Shown here in pieces: positions 16,696 to 24,945 of a stretch of 64,000 nucleotides of DNA (within the stretch, counting starts at the first letter, position 1; the number at the start of each line of letters is the position of its first letter). The stretch lies in NCBI GenBank assembly GCA_964618455.1, contig CAZUAQ010000023.1, forward strand, positions 1 through 64,000, written 5' to 3'. The notes below the pieces were generated by a model that was not told the DNA's origin, did not search any database, and saw only the letters and a program-made list of their open reading frames with translations. Source of the DNA: CAZUAQ01 sp964618455. GTDB lineage: Bacteria; Planctomycetota; Phycisphaerae; UBA1845; PWPN01. Both the position numbers and the translations under genes were made by a program.

Positions 16696-17643
16696 ATGAA
16701 ACTTCGTTACCGCAGCCCGCGCACCGGGTTCACGCTTATTGAGATTCTGGTCGTGGTCGGAATCATCGCGCTGATGATCGCGATTCTCCTGCCGGCGTTG
16801 GCCCGTGTCCGCGAGAACGCGCGGTCCAGCCTCTGCGCGAACAACCTCCGCCAAATCGCCACGGGCTGGGTGCTCTACGCCCAGCAGCACAAGGACAGCA
16901 TCGTGGCGGGCCGGTTCCCCAGCATTTCGGGCTCGACGCACCCCAAGGCGAATCTGTACTGGGTCGGTAACGGCTACAAGTACCGGGCCCGCTGGTTCGC
17001 CGTGCTCGGCGCGCAGGTCGGACTGTATGCGTACAAGACGCCCAGCCCCGAGAAGGCGGACGACAATTCGCAGCCGGTGGACGGCAAGGTCTTCCTCGAC
17101 CCGGCGGTGCCGGAACGCAACAACACGCGCAACTACACCTACGGCTACAACTTCCAGTTCCTGGGCAACAGCCGAACGCGGAATGGCGGGCAGTTCGGCG
17201 ACTTCATCAACTGGCCGGTCAAACTGGAAGACGTCCGCCCCGCCTCGGGCACGGTCATGGCTGCCGACAACCTCGGCACCGCCGCCGCGTTCCCCGCCGA
17301 CCAGCGATTGCCGTACGACAATACCGGCGGGAGCATGGACACCGATCCACAGCAGAAACTCCGGCGCCTCGGCAACCACGCCTGGTCGCTCGATCCCCCC
17401 CACCTGACTGCCACCGGCGACTTCTGTGATAACAAGCATCGTCAGGAAGCCCGATCCGCCGTGGAGCCGCGCCACATGGGCAAGACCAACGTGGTGTTCT
17501 GCGACGGCCACGTCGAGACCACGACACCGCAAAGATTAGGCTACGTCGTCAACGAGGATGGCAGTTATCCTTTGATGGGCGAAGGGAGCAACGCCTATTT
17601 CTCCGGGCGCGGCACGCATGTCGACCCTCCGCGGGTGGATTGA
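16696..17643 (+). CDS. Type II secretion/type IV pilin-like protein with C-terminal DGH motif
   Basis: The protein is 315 aa from ATG 16696. The N-terminus is a prepilin signal: short basic leader, then G-F-T-L-I-E at ~10-15 followed by a hydrophobic helix (ILVVVGIIALMIAILLPAL), to be cut by prepilin peptidase after the Gly. The mature helix continues into ARVRENARSSLCANNLRQIA, and the C-terminus has NVVFCDGHVET, the H-x-DG-type ending of the large planctomycete pilin-like family. The role of these abundant proteins is unknown; a pseudopilin-like surface or periplasmic fibre is likely. It stands alone with its own promoter. Confidence 0.88.
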   Translation: MKLRYRSPRTGFTLIEILVVVGIIALMIAILLPALARVRENARSSLCANNLRQIATGWVLYAQQHKDSIVAGRFPSISGSTHPKANLYWVGNGYKYRARWFAVLGAQVGLYAYKTPSPEKADDNSQPVDGKVFLDPAVPERNNTRNYTYGYNFQFLGNSRTRNGGQFGDFINWPVKLEDVRPASGTVMAADNLGTAAAFPADQRLPYDNTGGSMDTDPQQKLRRLGNHAWSLDPPHLTATGDFCDNKHRQEARSAVEPRHMGKTNVVFCDGHVETTTPQRLGYVVNEDGSYPLMGEGSNAYFSGRGTHVDPPRVD

Positions 17644-17735
17644 TCGCGCCACTTGCCGCGCGCACGGATCGGCCCTGTCTTGAGGGCATGGATCGCTCTG
17701 GCCCTTCATGGGCGAGGCGGCTACACTGAGCCGCC

Positions 17736-18482
17736 ATGTCCGCTGCACAACCGCCACAACACGTGAACACCGATTCGATCGAGCCTGCCGAACCGCCCTC
17801 GCGCCTTCCCCTTCTGGGGTCGCTTGCCGTGGGCTTGATCTGCGCGCTCGTCATCAATTACGCCCTGCCCGGGATGTTCCGCCTTTCGTCACTGGCCTTT
17901 CTGATGTTCTACCTGGGCCTCTTCTTCTTCATGCTCTATGGGCTGCTCATCGGGGCCTTCATGTTCCGTGCGGGACGATCCGCGCAGCCGGCGCCGAAGA
18001 GCCTGCTCATGCTGATCGGCATCACGGTCGCGGTTGCACTCTGGGGGGGAGGACTTTACCAGGAATACCGTGTTCTCCCAGGCCTCGTGGCGGAGAGCAT
18101 CCGGGGAAACATCGACGCCCGGCTGACACCGCAGCAGGAAACGGAACTCCGGGAAGGGATCGGCGAGCATCTCATGAACCACTTTGCCGAACATCATCCG
18201 CCGGGCGGCTTCGCCGGCTACCTCCAGTGGATGGCCGGAGGGGAGCCGATCACCTGCCCCTTCATCCTCACCAAAGAGGAACATCTCGTGCGACTGCCGC
18301 AGCAGGGGGCGGGCTTTCTCTTCCGGTCGATCGTGTCGCTGGGGCTGATCGTTTTCGGTATCCTCTCGCAATTCCTCGGGCTGGCAACCGATCCCCGGGC
18401 CGCCCCGGTCACGACCGCCGAACCTCCCCCCGAAGCGGAACTCCCTTCTGAAACCTCCGGCGACGCATCGGAGCCGGACTGA
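17736..18482 (+). CDS. Multi-pass membrane protein of unknown function
   Basis: The protein is 248 aa. It has about four membrane segments: LLGSLAVGLICALVINYAL (~26-45), LAFLMFYLGLFFFMLYGLLI (~53-73), LLMLIGITVAVALWGGGLY (~90-108) and FRSIVSLGLIVFGILSQFLG (~197-216). Between the third and fourth lies a ~85-residue extramembrane domain with a helical, His-containing stretch (EHLMNHFAEHHPPGG). The C-terminal tail is Pro/Glu-rich. I recognise no family. It follows the pseudopilin gene by 92 bases on the same strand. Confidence 0.7.
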   Translation: MSAAQPPQHVNTDSIEPAEPPSRLPLLGSLAVGLICALVINYALPGMFRLSSLAFLMFYLGLFFFMLYGLLIGAFMFRAGRSAQPAPKSLLMLIGITVAVALWGGGLYQEYRVLPGLVAESIRGNIDARLTPQQETELREGIGEHLMNHFAEHHPPGGFAGYLQWMAGGEPITCPFILTKEEHLVRLPQQGAGFLFRSIVSLGLIVFGILSQFLGLATDPRAAPVTTAEPPPEAELPSETSGDASEPD

Positions 18483-18583
18483 CGCAGTCGGCCTGAGCCC
18501 CTTCCAACCGCGCAGAAAGCCGGTTTCGCCCAGCCCACCTCGGTCGACCTGATCTCAACTCTAGTTATCGGAACCGGATTTTT

Positions 18584-18606
18584 CTGAGGAAACGTCGTTT
18601 TCTCAG
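18584..18606. promoter_or_regulatory. Palindrome next to the AraC-type regulator promoter
   Basis: CTGAGGAAACG-T-CGTTTTCTCAG is a 23-bp inverted repeat with one imperfect pair per arm. It ends two bases before the -35 element of the following promoter and has no T-tract, so an operator is more likely than a terminator. The adjacent AraC-type regulator is the obvious candidate to bind it, which is inference. Confidence 0.45.
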
Positions 18607-18607
18607 C

Positions 18608-18636
18608 TTACGTGACATGAAAAGGCGTGGTATAAT
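18608..18636 (+). promoter_or_regulatory. Promoter with consensus -10 upstream of the AraC-type regulator
   Basis: A perfect TATAAT (18631-18636) is preceded at 17 bases by the weak -35 TTACGT (18608-18613). A poor -35 with a perfect -10 fits an activator-dependent promoter. The leader to the start codon would be about 200 bases and contains no gene I can support. Confidence 0.55.
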
Positions 18637-18840
18637 ACATATGAGGATTGCTTTGTCGGCATAGCGAAAGAGTGTGGAAACTTGGACAGGGCACGCTCCT
18701 GGGCCTCTCTGGCGGCAGACGATCCGTGGACGGGGGTATCGGCATCCGAGATTTCCGGGTGTCTACGTGCACATTTTGGCCGCTGCCCCTCGCCAGCCAG
18801 ACTCGGTCACATAAGGAATACCGAAAAAGATGGGTGAAGC

Positions 18841-19725
18841 GTGACAACCATGACATTTAAGCGAGCGGATTGGAAAGGTGATGTCGCTTCCCAGGATTTC
18901 CTGATGCGTTTGAGCGTCCAGGTGGAAGACCGCTTCGAGCGCATCACGGGCCTGAAGGTGGCGCTGGTCCCGTTGCACGTCCCCGGCGCGACCGAGGACG
19001 CCTTGAAGCCCGACCCTCCCGGCCACGAGTGCTGCGCCGATTTCAAGCACACCGAGCACTGTCGCGTGGCGTGGCAGAATCACCTGGCGGAGTTGCGCAA
19101 CTCTCCTGAAACGCACTGGCATCGCTGCCCGAACGGCCAGTGGTGCGCCTTCGTGCCCGTGGTCTGGAAGGACCACTGCCTGGCCGCCTATCAACTGGTC
19201 TGCCCGAAAGAGGCCTACGATGACAGCACGGACTTTGAACGCCTGGTGGAACTGCTCGATGTGATCGTGGATCGGTTCATGGCGTCGGAGAGCGACTACC
19301 TGGAGAAAGCGGAGCCGGAGCCCGATGCGTCGCCACTGCCCGCCGGGAACGGGATCGGGCTCGACGAGGTGGGATTGAAAGTGCCCTCGCACCCGCAGGT
19401 GCTTCGCGCGATGGAGTACGTCATCGAACACCTGACCGATCCGAATCTCTCCGTGGCCAACGTGGCCCGGACGCTGGGCGTCAATGCCACCTACCTCGCG
19501 CATCTTTTCTCCGAGCAACTGGGCACGCGCATGAGCCGGTTCATTGCCCGCCGTCGCGTGGAGCGGGCGAAGAAGCTTCTGCTGACGACGAGCTGGCAGA
19601 TCAAGCGCATCGCCTTCGAGTGCGGCTACTCCAACCCGGACTGGTTCAGCCAGGTCTTCCAGACTTACACCGGCCAGTCACCGAGCATCTTCCGGCGGGA
19701 GCATCGGACGGAACGCGCCTCGTAA
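18841..19725 (+). CDS. AraC-family regulator with PocR-like sensory domain
   Basis: The protein is 294 aa from GTG 18841; the ATG three codons later is equally possible. Residues ~15-150 resemble a PocR ligand-binding domain: a helix DFLMRLSVQVEDRFERITGL, then a Cys/His-rich patch (HECCADFKHTEHC and HWHRCPNGQWCAFVPVVW), which in PocR-type domains lies around the ligand or metal pocket. Residues ~185-290 form the double helix-turn-helix of AraC proteins, with LSVANVARTLGVNATYLAHLF and the signature IKRIAFECGYSNPDWFSQVF followed by GQSPSIFRR. It probably responds to a small molecule and may regulate itself through the nearby palindrome. Targets are unknown. Confidence 0.85.
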   Translation: MTTMTFKRADWKGDVASQDFLMRLSVQVEDRFERITGLKVALVPLHVPGATEDALKPDPPGHECCADFKHTEHCRVAWQNHLAELRNSPETHWHRCPNGQWCAFVPVVWKDHCLAAYQLVCPKEAYDDSTDFERLVELLDVIVDRFMASESDYLEKAEPEPDASPLPAGNGIGLDEVGLKVPSHPQVLRAMEYVIEHLTDPNLSVANVARTLGVNATYLAHLFSEQLGTRMSRFIARRRVERAKKLLLTTSWQIKRIAFECGYSNPDWFSQVFQTYTGQSPSIFRREHRTERAS

Positions 19726-19893
19726 AGCCGTCCCGGCGGTAAGGCCTGTCCTTCTTTTTGCCTCCCAATCCCAATCACCTCCGCATCATCGCTGACCGGC
19801 GGTCTCCCTTCGTCAACTTCGTTTGCGAATCGTAGAATGTTCAACAGGTCGTTTCCCCATCGCCCTCGTGAAAGTACGCGGGAGGTTTATCCC

Positions 19894-20778
19894 ATGCGTG
19901 TGCGAACACCCAGTGTGGCCGGTCAGTTCTATCCCTCCGAGCGCGAGGGATGCCGCGCGGAAGCCCGGCAGATGCTCGCATCGAGCGTACCCCCGCGTAA
20001 CCCTGTAGCGGGGCGGGTCGTCGGGGGGATGGTGCCACACGCCGGTTGGATCTGCAGCGGCGCCGTAGCCGGCCATGTCGTGTCCATGCTGGCGCAGCAC
20101 GACCCCGCTCCAGAAACCGTCGTGATCTTCGGCGCCGTCCATCGACGCTCGCCCCACGCCGCCATGGTGGACGTGCGGGAAGCATGGGAATCGCCTCTGG
20201 CCTCCATGCCCATCGATGAGGAGATGGCCGAGCACGTTCTGAAGGAATGCGGGGATATCATGGAGGATTCCAACGCCCACGACCCGGAACATTCCATCGA
20301 GGTCCAGGTGCCGCTGGTGCAGGCGGCGCTGCCTGACGCACGGCTGCTGCCGATCATGGTGATGCCGTCGCGGATCGCGCCGGAGATCGGGCGGTGCGTT
20401 GCGCAGTGCGCGCAGACGCTGCACCGCAAGGTCGCGTTTCTCGGCTCGTCGGACCTCACGCACTACGGCCCGCGTTATGGCTTCACACCGCAAGGCGCGG
20501 GGGAGGCGGGACTGCGATGGGCGAAGGAAGTGAACGACCGGCGCTTTCTCGAACGCGTGCTGGATCTCGATGCGGAAGGCGTCCTCCGCGAGGCGGCGGC
20601 GCATCACAACGCCTGCGGCAGCGGTGCGGTGGCGGCGACGATCGAAGCGTGTCGCGTGTACGGTGCCGATCGCGCCGAATTGCTCGAGCACACCACCAGC
20701 AGTGAAGTTCTCGCCGAGCGCTATGGGCGCATGGACGATGCCGTCGGCTATGCCGGCGTGATATTTCTGGCGGACTGA
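19894..20778 (+). CDS. AmmeMemoRadiSam system protein B (Memo-like)
   Basis: The protein is 294 aa from ATG 19894, with GGGAGG nine bases upstream. It matches the Memo family: VRTPSVAGQFYPSE at the start, GGMVPHAGWICSGAVAGH with the conserved His, FGAVHRR, the DPEHSIEVQVPLVQ segment, LGSSDLTHYG and the late NACGSGAVAA. Memo proteins resemble class III non-haem iron dioxygenases and occur with AMMECR1 and a radical SAM protein; neither partner is adjacent here. The gene lies 18 bases upstream of an RCK_C membrane protein and probably shares its mRNA. The reaction catalysed is not established for the family. Confidence 0.9.
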   Translation: MRVRTPSVAGQFYPSEREGCRAEARQMLASSVPPRNPVAGRVVGGMVPHAGWICSGAVAGHVVSMLAQHDPAPETVVIFGAVHRRSPHAAMVDVREAWESPLASMPIDEEMAEHVLKECGDIMEDSNAHDPEHSIEVQVPLVQAALPDARLLPIMVMPSRIAPEIGRCVAQCAQTLHRKVAFLGSSDLTHYGPRYGFTPQGAGEAGLRWAKEVNDRRFLERVLDLDAEGVLREAAAHHNACGSGAVAATIEACRVYGADRAELLEHTTSSEVLAERYGRMDDAVGYAGVIFLAD

Positions 20779-20795
20779 TTGTTCGGAGGACCTGC

Positions 20796-21587
20796 ATGCT
20801 CCCGATCGCTTCCCTTCTGCTGGCGTTGACGGTTTCGTTGCTGGTGACGCGCGTGGCGTCGGTGGCGCTGGCGCACACCGGACTCTCTCGGCAATCCGCG
20901 CGTTTCCAGGCGCGGTCCGCCTTCACCGGCGTGGGCTTCACGACGACGGAATCCGAGCAGGTCGTGAATCATCCGGTCCGCCGGCGCATTCTGATGACGC
21001 TGATGCTGCTGGGCAACGCCGGCATCGTTACCGTGGTCTCGTCGCTGATCCTGGCGTTTCTCAACCAGGGGCAGCAGTCTCTCTGGTGGCTGCAGATGCT
21101 GGTCCTTGTGGCAGGAATCTCCGCGTTGTGGACCGCTGCCAGTAGCCAGTGGCTGGACCGCCGACTCGAGCGGCTTATCCGAAGCATGCTGAAGCGCTAC
21201 ACGGACATGGACGTGCGGGATTATGCCAACCTCCTGCACCTTGGCGGAGACTACCAGATCTCGGAGCTCCACGTTGATGAGGAAAGCTGGCTGGCGGACA
21301 AGACGCTGATGGAAATGCGGCTGCGCGAGGAAGGCGTCATCATCCTCGGCATTCAAGTGGCCTCAGGCGAGTACCGTGGCGTGCCGAACGGTGACAGTCA
21401 CGTGAAGGTCGGTGACACCCTGCTGGCGTACGGACGCGAATCGGGTTTCGAGCGACTCGCCGAGCGTCGCCGCGACTGGTCCGGCGAGCAGGATCATCAT
21501 GACGCCGTCGTCGAGCAACGCCACGAGGAGGAGAAGCAGGCGAAGATCGAGGCGAACAAGGAAACGCAGGATCACGAAGAACGATGA
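20796..21587 (+). CDS. Membrane protein with TrkA C-terminal (RCK_C) domain
   Basis: The protein is 263 aa; GGAGG precedes the ATG. Two or three membrane segments (residues 3-25, ~65-90, ~98-115) flank a short loop SARFQARSAFTGVGFTTTESE that resembles the pore loop of TrkH/Ktr potassium transporters (TGVGFTT). Residues ~140-235 form an RCK_C-type domain (ELHVDEESWLADKTLMEM, then VIILGIQVASGEYRGVPNGD and VKVGDTLLAYG). The last ~30 residues are a highly charged helix. It could be a small ion-channel-like or regulatory membrane protein; ion specificity cannot be read from sequence. Confidence 0.75.
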   Translation: MLPIASLLLALTVSLLVTRVASVALAHTGLSRQSARFQARSAFTGVGFTTTESEQVVNHPVRRRILMTLMLLGNAGIVTVVSSLILAFLNQGQQSLWWLQMLVLVAGISALWTAASSQWLDRRLERLIRSMLKRYTDMDVRDYANLLHLGGDYQISELHVDEESWLADKTLMEMRLREEGVIILGIQVASGEYRGVPNGDSHVKVGDTLLAYGRESGFERLAERRRDWSGEQDHHDAVVEQRHEEEKQAKIEANKETQDHEER

Positions 21588-21654
21588 TCGGCATCGTTGC
21601 CTCTGACGAATAACTCCAGAGACGCCACGCGATGCCGGTCTTCCGCGGCGCATC

Positions 21655-22563
21655 TCACCGCCCACCATCCAGAACGCCCAGCGACTGCTCGGGGGATCCT
21701 TCCATTAGGACGATGCGTCCGTGCAGCACGGAGGATGCGCCGGGGGCGAGATCACCGAACGAGGCGACCGCGTGGATGCAGTGGTGGCTGTCGGCGTTGT
21801 AGAAGAGTTCGATGACGCGGTCCCAGGTCGTGGCCAGTGTAAATCGCCCATCGTCGCGTGTCCGCAGGATGACGCCGCGCGTCGCGCGTGTCGGCCGGGG
21901 CTCTCCCCAGAAGGGCGTGTTGACGAAAGGCATGGCGGGCTCGCCTTCGACGCGAAAGTGCGTGCGGCGCGGGTCCACCGAGCCGCGAGCGAGTTGGCCG
22001 ACGGGCGTGAGCCCCGCCGCCGTGGGGATGAACGTCCGCTGCAGCTCCGGATCCTGGTACGGTGCGTCGGGATGGCCGAGGCAGGGATAGACGGTGACGT
22101 TGTGGAACGTCCGGTCGCTGATGTTGGTGGCGTCGACACGCACGGCGATGCCGTCGCACGCGGGGCGCAGCGTGACGCGGTAGCGGATGCCGGTGATGAA
22201 GACGTCACCGAAGAGCCGGGCATTGGGATGCGTGGCCAGGGCGTGAAGGTCTTCGGCGGAGGTCCGCCACGTGTACGCAATCGCGCCGTCCTCGTCCGGC
22301 GGTGACCAGGTGACGGTCGGGTGATAGAAGACCTTGAACACGCCCTCCTCGCAGGAAAGCGTTTCGGGAATCCGGTAAGTCCACGACGCACTGCCGTCGC
22401 TGGTCTGAATCGTGGCGGCGCAAGCGCCCTCGGTGCCGACGACTTTGAGGGGGTAAGGGCAATCCCTAGCTTGTGAGTGATGATCCGTGCCGTTGAGCAT
22501 CTCACCGGATGGGGAAGAGATGCAGCCGAGTAAAGGCAGTAACAGAGTTGCGAGCAGAATCAT
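21655..22563 (-). CDS. Lipoprotein of unknown function
   Basis: The protein is 302 aa from ATG 22563, with GGGAG about 10 bases upstream. The lipobox is clear: MILLATLLLPLLGC, lipidated Cys at 14. The mature part is beta-rich (for example YTWRTSAEDLHALATHPNAR, FITGIRYRVTLRPACDGIAV, NISDRTFHNVTVYPCLGHPD), which recalls carbohydrate-mutarotase-like or galactose-mutarotase folds, but I see no diagnostic catalytic motif. The frame stays open upstream of this start, but that extension lies opposite a real DUF167 gene. It stands alone, divergent from that gene. Confidence 0.75.
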   Translation of the reverse strand: MILLATLLLPLLGCISSPSGEMLNGTDHHSQARDCPYPLKVVGTEGACAATIQTSDGSASWTYRIPETLSCEEGVFKVFYHPTVTWSPPDEDGAIAYTWRTSAEDLHALATHPNARLFGDVFITGIRYRVTLRPACDGIAVRVDATNISDRTFHNVTVYPCLGHPDAPYQDPELQRTFIPTAAGLTPVGQLARGSVDPRRTHFRVEGEPAMPFVNTPFWGEPRPTRATRGVILRTRDDGRFTLATTWDRVIELFYNADSHHCIHAVASFGDLAPGASSVLHGRIVLMEGSPEQSLGVLDGGR

Positions 22564-22773
22564 GAACCTGTCTCCCGACCGAGATGAAGTGCCTTGACTC
22601 ACGATTATGGTCCTCACGGAGCATGCGGATACTGGACTGGGAACGTTCCCCTGCTCGATACATCTTTCCGAAGATTGGCCCGAAAGCCGATACGCAATGA
22701 TACTGTCATCCTCGCGTGTTACCGCTATGCTCGAAGCGATCGCGAAGTCGCCTTCTCCGCCGGAGACCGCCCG

Positions 22774-23091
22774 ATGATCACGCTCACCCGCCAGGACCAT
22801 GCAATACTCCTGCCGGTCAAGGTGGTGTCGAACGCATCGCGCGACAAGGTGGCGGGCGAGTTGGACGGGGTACTGAAGATCACGGTCGCCGCCGCTCCGG
22901 AACGCGGGGCGGCCAACAAGGCGGTCTGCAAGCTCGTCGCCCGGTCGCTCGGACTTCGTGTCGGACAGATCTCCGTCGCATCGGGACCGACCTCGCCGAA
23001 CAAGGTTCTGCGGATCGACGGGAGCGACGTCGACCACCTCCGCCGGGCGTGGCCCAATCTCGAGTGGGCGGCCACGAATGACGTCCCATAA
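22774..23091 (+). CDS. DUF167 (YggU-like) family protein
   Basis: The protein is 105 aa. It has the family pattern LPVKVVSNASRDKVAGELDG, then LKITVAAAPERGAANKAVCKLVARSLGL, VASGPTSPNKVLRI and the closing Asp. DUF167 proteins are small, soluble and widespread; their function is not established. The ATG at 22774 begins just before the conserved core, so earlier starts in the same frame are unnecessary. It is divergent from the lipoprotein gene and followed by a 200-base spacer. Confidence 0.85.
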   Translation: MITLTRQDHAILLPVKVVSNASRDKVAGELDGVLKITVAAAPERGAANKAVCKLVARSLGLRVGQISVASGPTSPNKVLRIDGSDVDHLRRAWPNLEWAATNDVP

Positions 23092-23196
23092 GTTTGATCG
23101 GCAGGAAACCTCCATTTCCGCCATGAACCCGCTCAAGGCGATGCCCCCCAACTTGCGATAAACATGGTCAGGCAGTTGGGGCGCCCGGGCCCTCGA

Positions 23197-23225
23197 TTGA
23201 CACTGCCCGGGGCATCATCTACGGT
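23197..23225 (+). promoter_or_regulatory. Possible promoter before the 23291 gene
   Basis: TTGACA (23197-23202) is a perfect -35. Seventeen bases later comes TACGGT (23220-23225), a weak -10. It lies 66 bases before the next start codon. Confidence 0.4.
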
Positions 23226-23290
23226 GCCCCCGAATCGGGGCGCTGCGGCTTGGCGGACCCCGCGCCCACTGGAAAGGATACCCCTCACCG

Positions 23291-23743
23291 ATGCCCTGTT
23301 CATTCGATTACGACTGGTTTCACGGCCTGGCCTTCGAAGCCCAGAAGGAAGAAGCGCGCCGCCGCTGCGCCGACAAGAAATTCGACCACCTGACCCCCGA
23401 GCAGCGCGAGGTCGACCCGGATTGCTTGAGCTTCCTCGAAGAGCTCGAGGTCCGCGCCCTGATCTACCTGCGCGACGGGTTCAGCTACGAAATGAAGGAA
23501 CTGGTCGAGCTCGGCTCGACGTCGATGCTGGCCTTCGAGTGTGAGCCGGTGGACGAGCATTACAAGGTCGGCTCGTTCGTGGTGACGCTGACGTTCGAGG
23601 AGATCGTCCGTGTCGAGGTCTTCGCCGTGCACCCGACGGAGAAGCCGGAAGATACGCCGCTGATCACCGGCTTCCGCAGCGGTGTGCCGCAAGGCAGTCC
23701 CTTGCCGCCACGCGAAGAGTATCCCGATCCCGGCGAATCCTGA
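23291..23743 (+). CDS. Small soluble acidic protein of unknown function
   Basis: The protein is 150 aa; AAAGGA lies about 10 bases upstream. It begins MPCSFDYDWFHGLAFEAQKE and has two helical segments followed by a beta-rich part (MLAFECEPVDEHYKVGSFVV, LTFEEIVRVEVFAVHP) and a Pro-rich tail. It has three Cys residues but no paired metal motif, signal or membrane segment. I recognise no family. It precedes the GDP-fucose genes by 45 bases on the same strand, yet nothing in the sequence ties it to that pathway. Confidence 0.65.
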   Translation: MPCSFDYDWFHGLAFEAQKEEARRRCADKKFDHLTPEQREVDPDCLSFLEELEVRALIYLRDGFSYEMKELVELGSTSMLAFECEPVDEHYKVGSFVVTLTFEEIVRVEVFAVHPTEKPEDTPLITGFRSGVPQGSPLPPREEYPDPGES

Positions 23744-23788
23744 CACGAACCGGCACTTCCCGCCCGCAATGCGATAAGGACATCCACC

Positions 23789-24748
23789 GTGGCGGACCGT
23801 TCTCCCGATTATGCACGTGATCGCTTCCTGGTGACCGGCGGGGCGGGGTTTCTCGGCACGCCGCTCTGTGCGCAGCTTCGCGCCCGTGGTGTCGGCGACG
23901 ATCGCCTGTGCATTCCCCGAAGCCGAGACGTCGACCTGACGCAGCAGGAGGCAGTCCGCCGGTTATTCGCGGATGTGCAGCCTGACGTCGTGATCCACCT
24001 GGCGGCGGAGGTCGGCGGCATCGGCGCGAACCGGGCGAACCCGGGCCGGTACTTCTACGCCAACCTCGCCATGGGCATGCACCTCCTCGAGCAGGCGCGC
24101 GTGGCGGGGATTCGCAAGTTCGTCCAGGTCGGCACCATCTGCGCGTATCCGAAGTTCGCCGAGGTCCCCTTTCGCGAAGACGACCTGTGGAACGGCTACC
24201 CTGAAGAAACCAACGCCCCGTACGGCATCGCCAAGAAGGCGCTCCTCACGATGTGCCAGGCGTATCGCGCGCAGTACGATATGCACGCGATTTACCTGCT
24301 GCCGGTGAACCTCTACGGGCCGGGAGATAACTTCGACCTGGAGACGTCGCACGTGATTCCCGCGCTGATCCGCAAGTGCGTCGAAGCCCGGCGCGGTCGT
24401 CTTGGGACGGTGACCTGCTGGGGCGACGGCTCCGCTTCGCGCGAATTCCTGTACGTCGAGGATGCGGCCCGGGGCATCCTGATGGCGACCGAGCGCTACG
24501 ACGCGCCGGAGCCGGTGAACCTCGGCACGGGCGTGGAGATCACCATCCGCGACCTGGCGGAGAAGATCGCCGACTGCACCGGTTTCACGGGCCGCTACGA
24601 GTGGGACACGTCACAACCCAACGGTCAGCCGAGACGCTGCCTCGACACGCGCCGGGCCCGCGAACGGTTCGGCTTCACGGCGGACACCGACCTCGACACC
24701 GGCCTGAAGCGAACCGTCGACTGGTTTATAAATAGCTATCAGGCATGA
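23789..24748 (+). CDS. fcl: GDP-L-fucose synthase
   Basis: The protein is 319 aa from GTG 23789, with AAGGA eight bases upstream. It performs the epimerisation and NADPH reduction that turn GDP-4-keto-6-deoxymannose into GDP-L-fucose. It has the SDR nucleotide motif TGGAGFLG at ~17, IHLAAEVGGIGANRANPGRY, the YxxxK pair in YGIAKKA and VNLYGPGDNFD. In place of the catalytic Ser of the E. coli enzyme (GSSCIYPK) it has GTICAYPK, so the Ser is not conserved and a neighbouring Thr may act instead. The dehydratase gene gmd follows 198 bases downstream, giving a two-gene pathway for a fucosylated glycan. Confidence 0.9.
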   Translation: MADRSPDYARDRFLVTGGAGFLGTPLCAQLRARGVGDDRLCIPRSRDVDLTQQEAVRRLFADVQPDVVIHLAAEVGGIGANRANPGRYFYANLAMGMHLLEQARVAGIRKFVQVGTICAYPKFAEVPFREDDLWNGYPEETNAPYGIAKKALLTMCQAYRAQYDMHAIYLLPVNLYGPGDNFDLETSHVIPALIRKCVEARRGRLGTVTCWGDGSASREFLYVEDAARGILMATERYDAPEPVNLGTGVEITIRDLAEKIADCTGFTGRYEWDTSQPNGQPRRCLDTRRARERFGFTADTDLDTGLKRTVDWFINSYQA

Positions 24749-24774
24749 CCTTAAATTAGTTCAGCTATTCTTGA

Positions 24775-24840
24775 AACCGCCGATGAACGCAGATCTGTTC
24801 ATTTGAATTCATCCGTGTTGATCGATGTTCATCGGTGGTT
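24775..24840. repeat. 66-bp inverted-repeat element between fcl and gmd
   Basis: Arms AACCGCCGATGAAC (24775-24788) and GTTCATCGGTGGTT (24827-24840) are inverted copies with one mismatch. The spacer contains further TTCAT/TTGAA words (GTTCATTTGAATTCATCC) and is AT-richer than its neighbours. It looks like a copy of a dispersed intergenic element, but only one copy lies in this window. Confidence 0.55.
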
Positions 24841-24945
24841 CCCTTTTTCAGTCCGCTTGGGAATCGTCGATCCGTCAAGACGCCCCATAACCTTCGCCGA
24901 TACATCAGGGACGCCAATCGCATCGGCATCGTATGAGGATTCTTG

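Noticed and set aside
18830..18844. Five-codon leader peptide (MGEA) overlapping the AraC-type start
   Set aside because: It is short enough to occur by chance, has no strong ribosome site and contains no codon bias that would suggest attenuation.
22564..23151. N-terminal extension of the lipoprotein gene to 23151
   Set aside because: The extension lies opposite the DUF167 gene, has no ribosome site, and would bury the clear lipoprotein signal inside the protein.
24749..24945. Insertion sequence between fcl and gmd
   Set aside because: The spacer is under 200 bases, has no transposase frame and no target-site duplication that I can see; only a short inverted-repeat element is supported.
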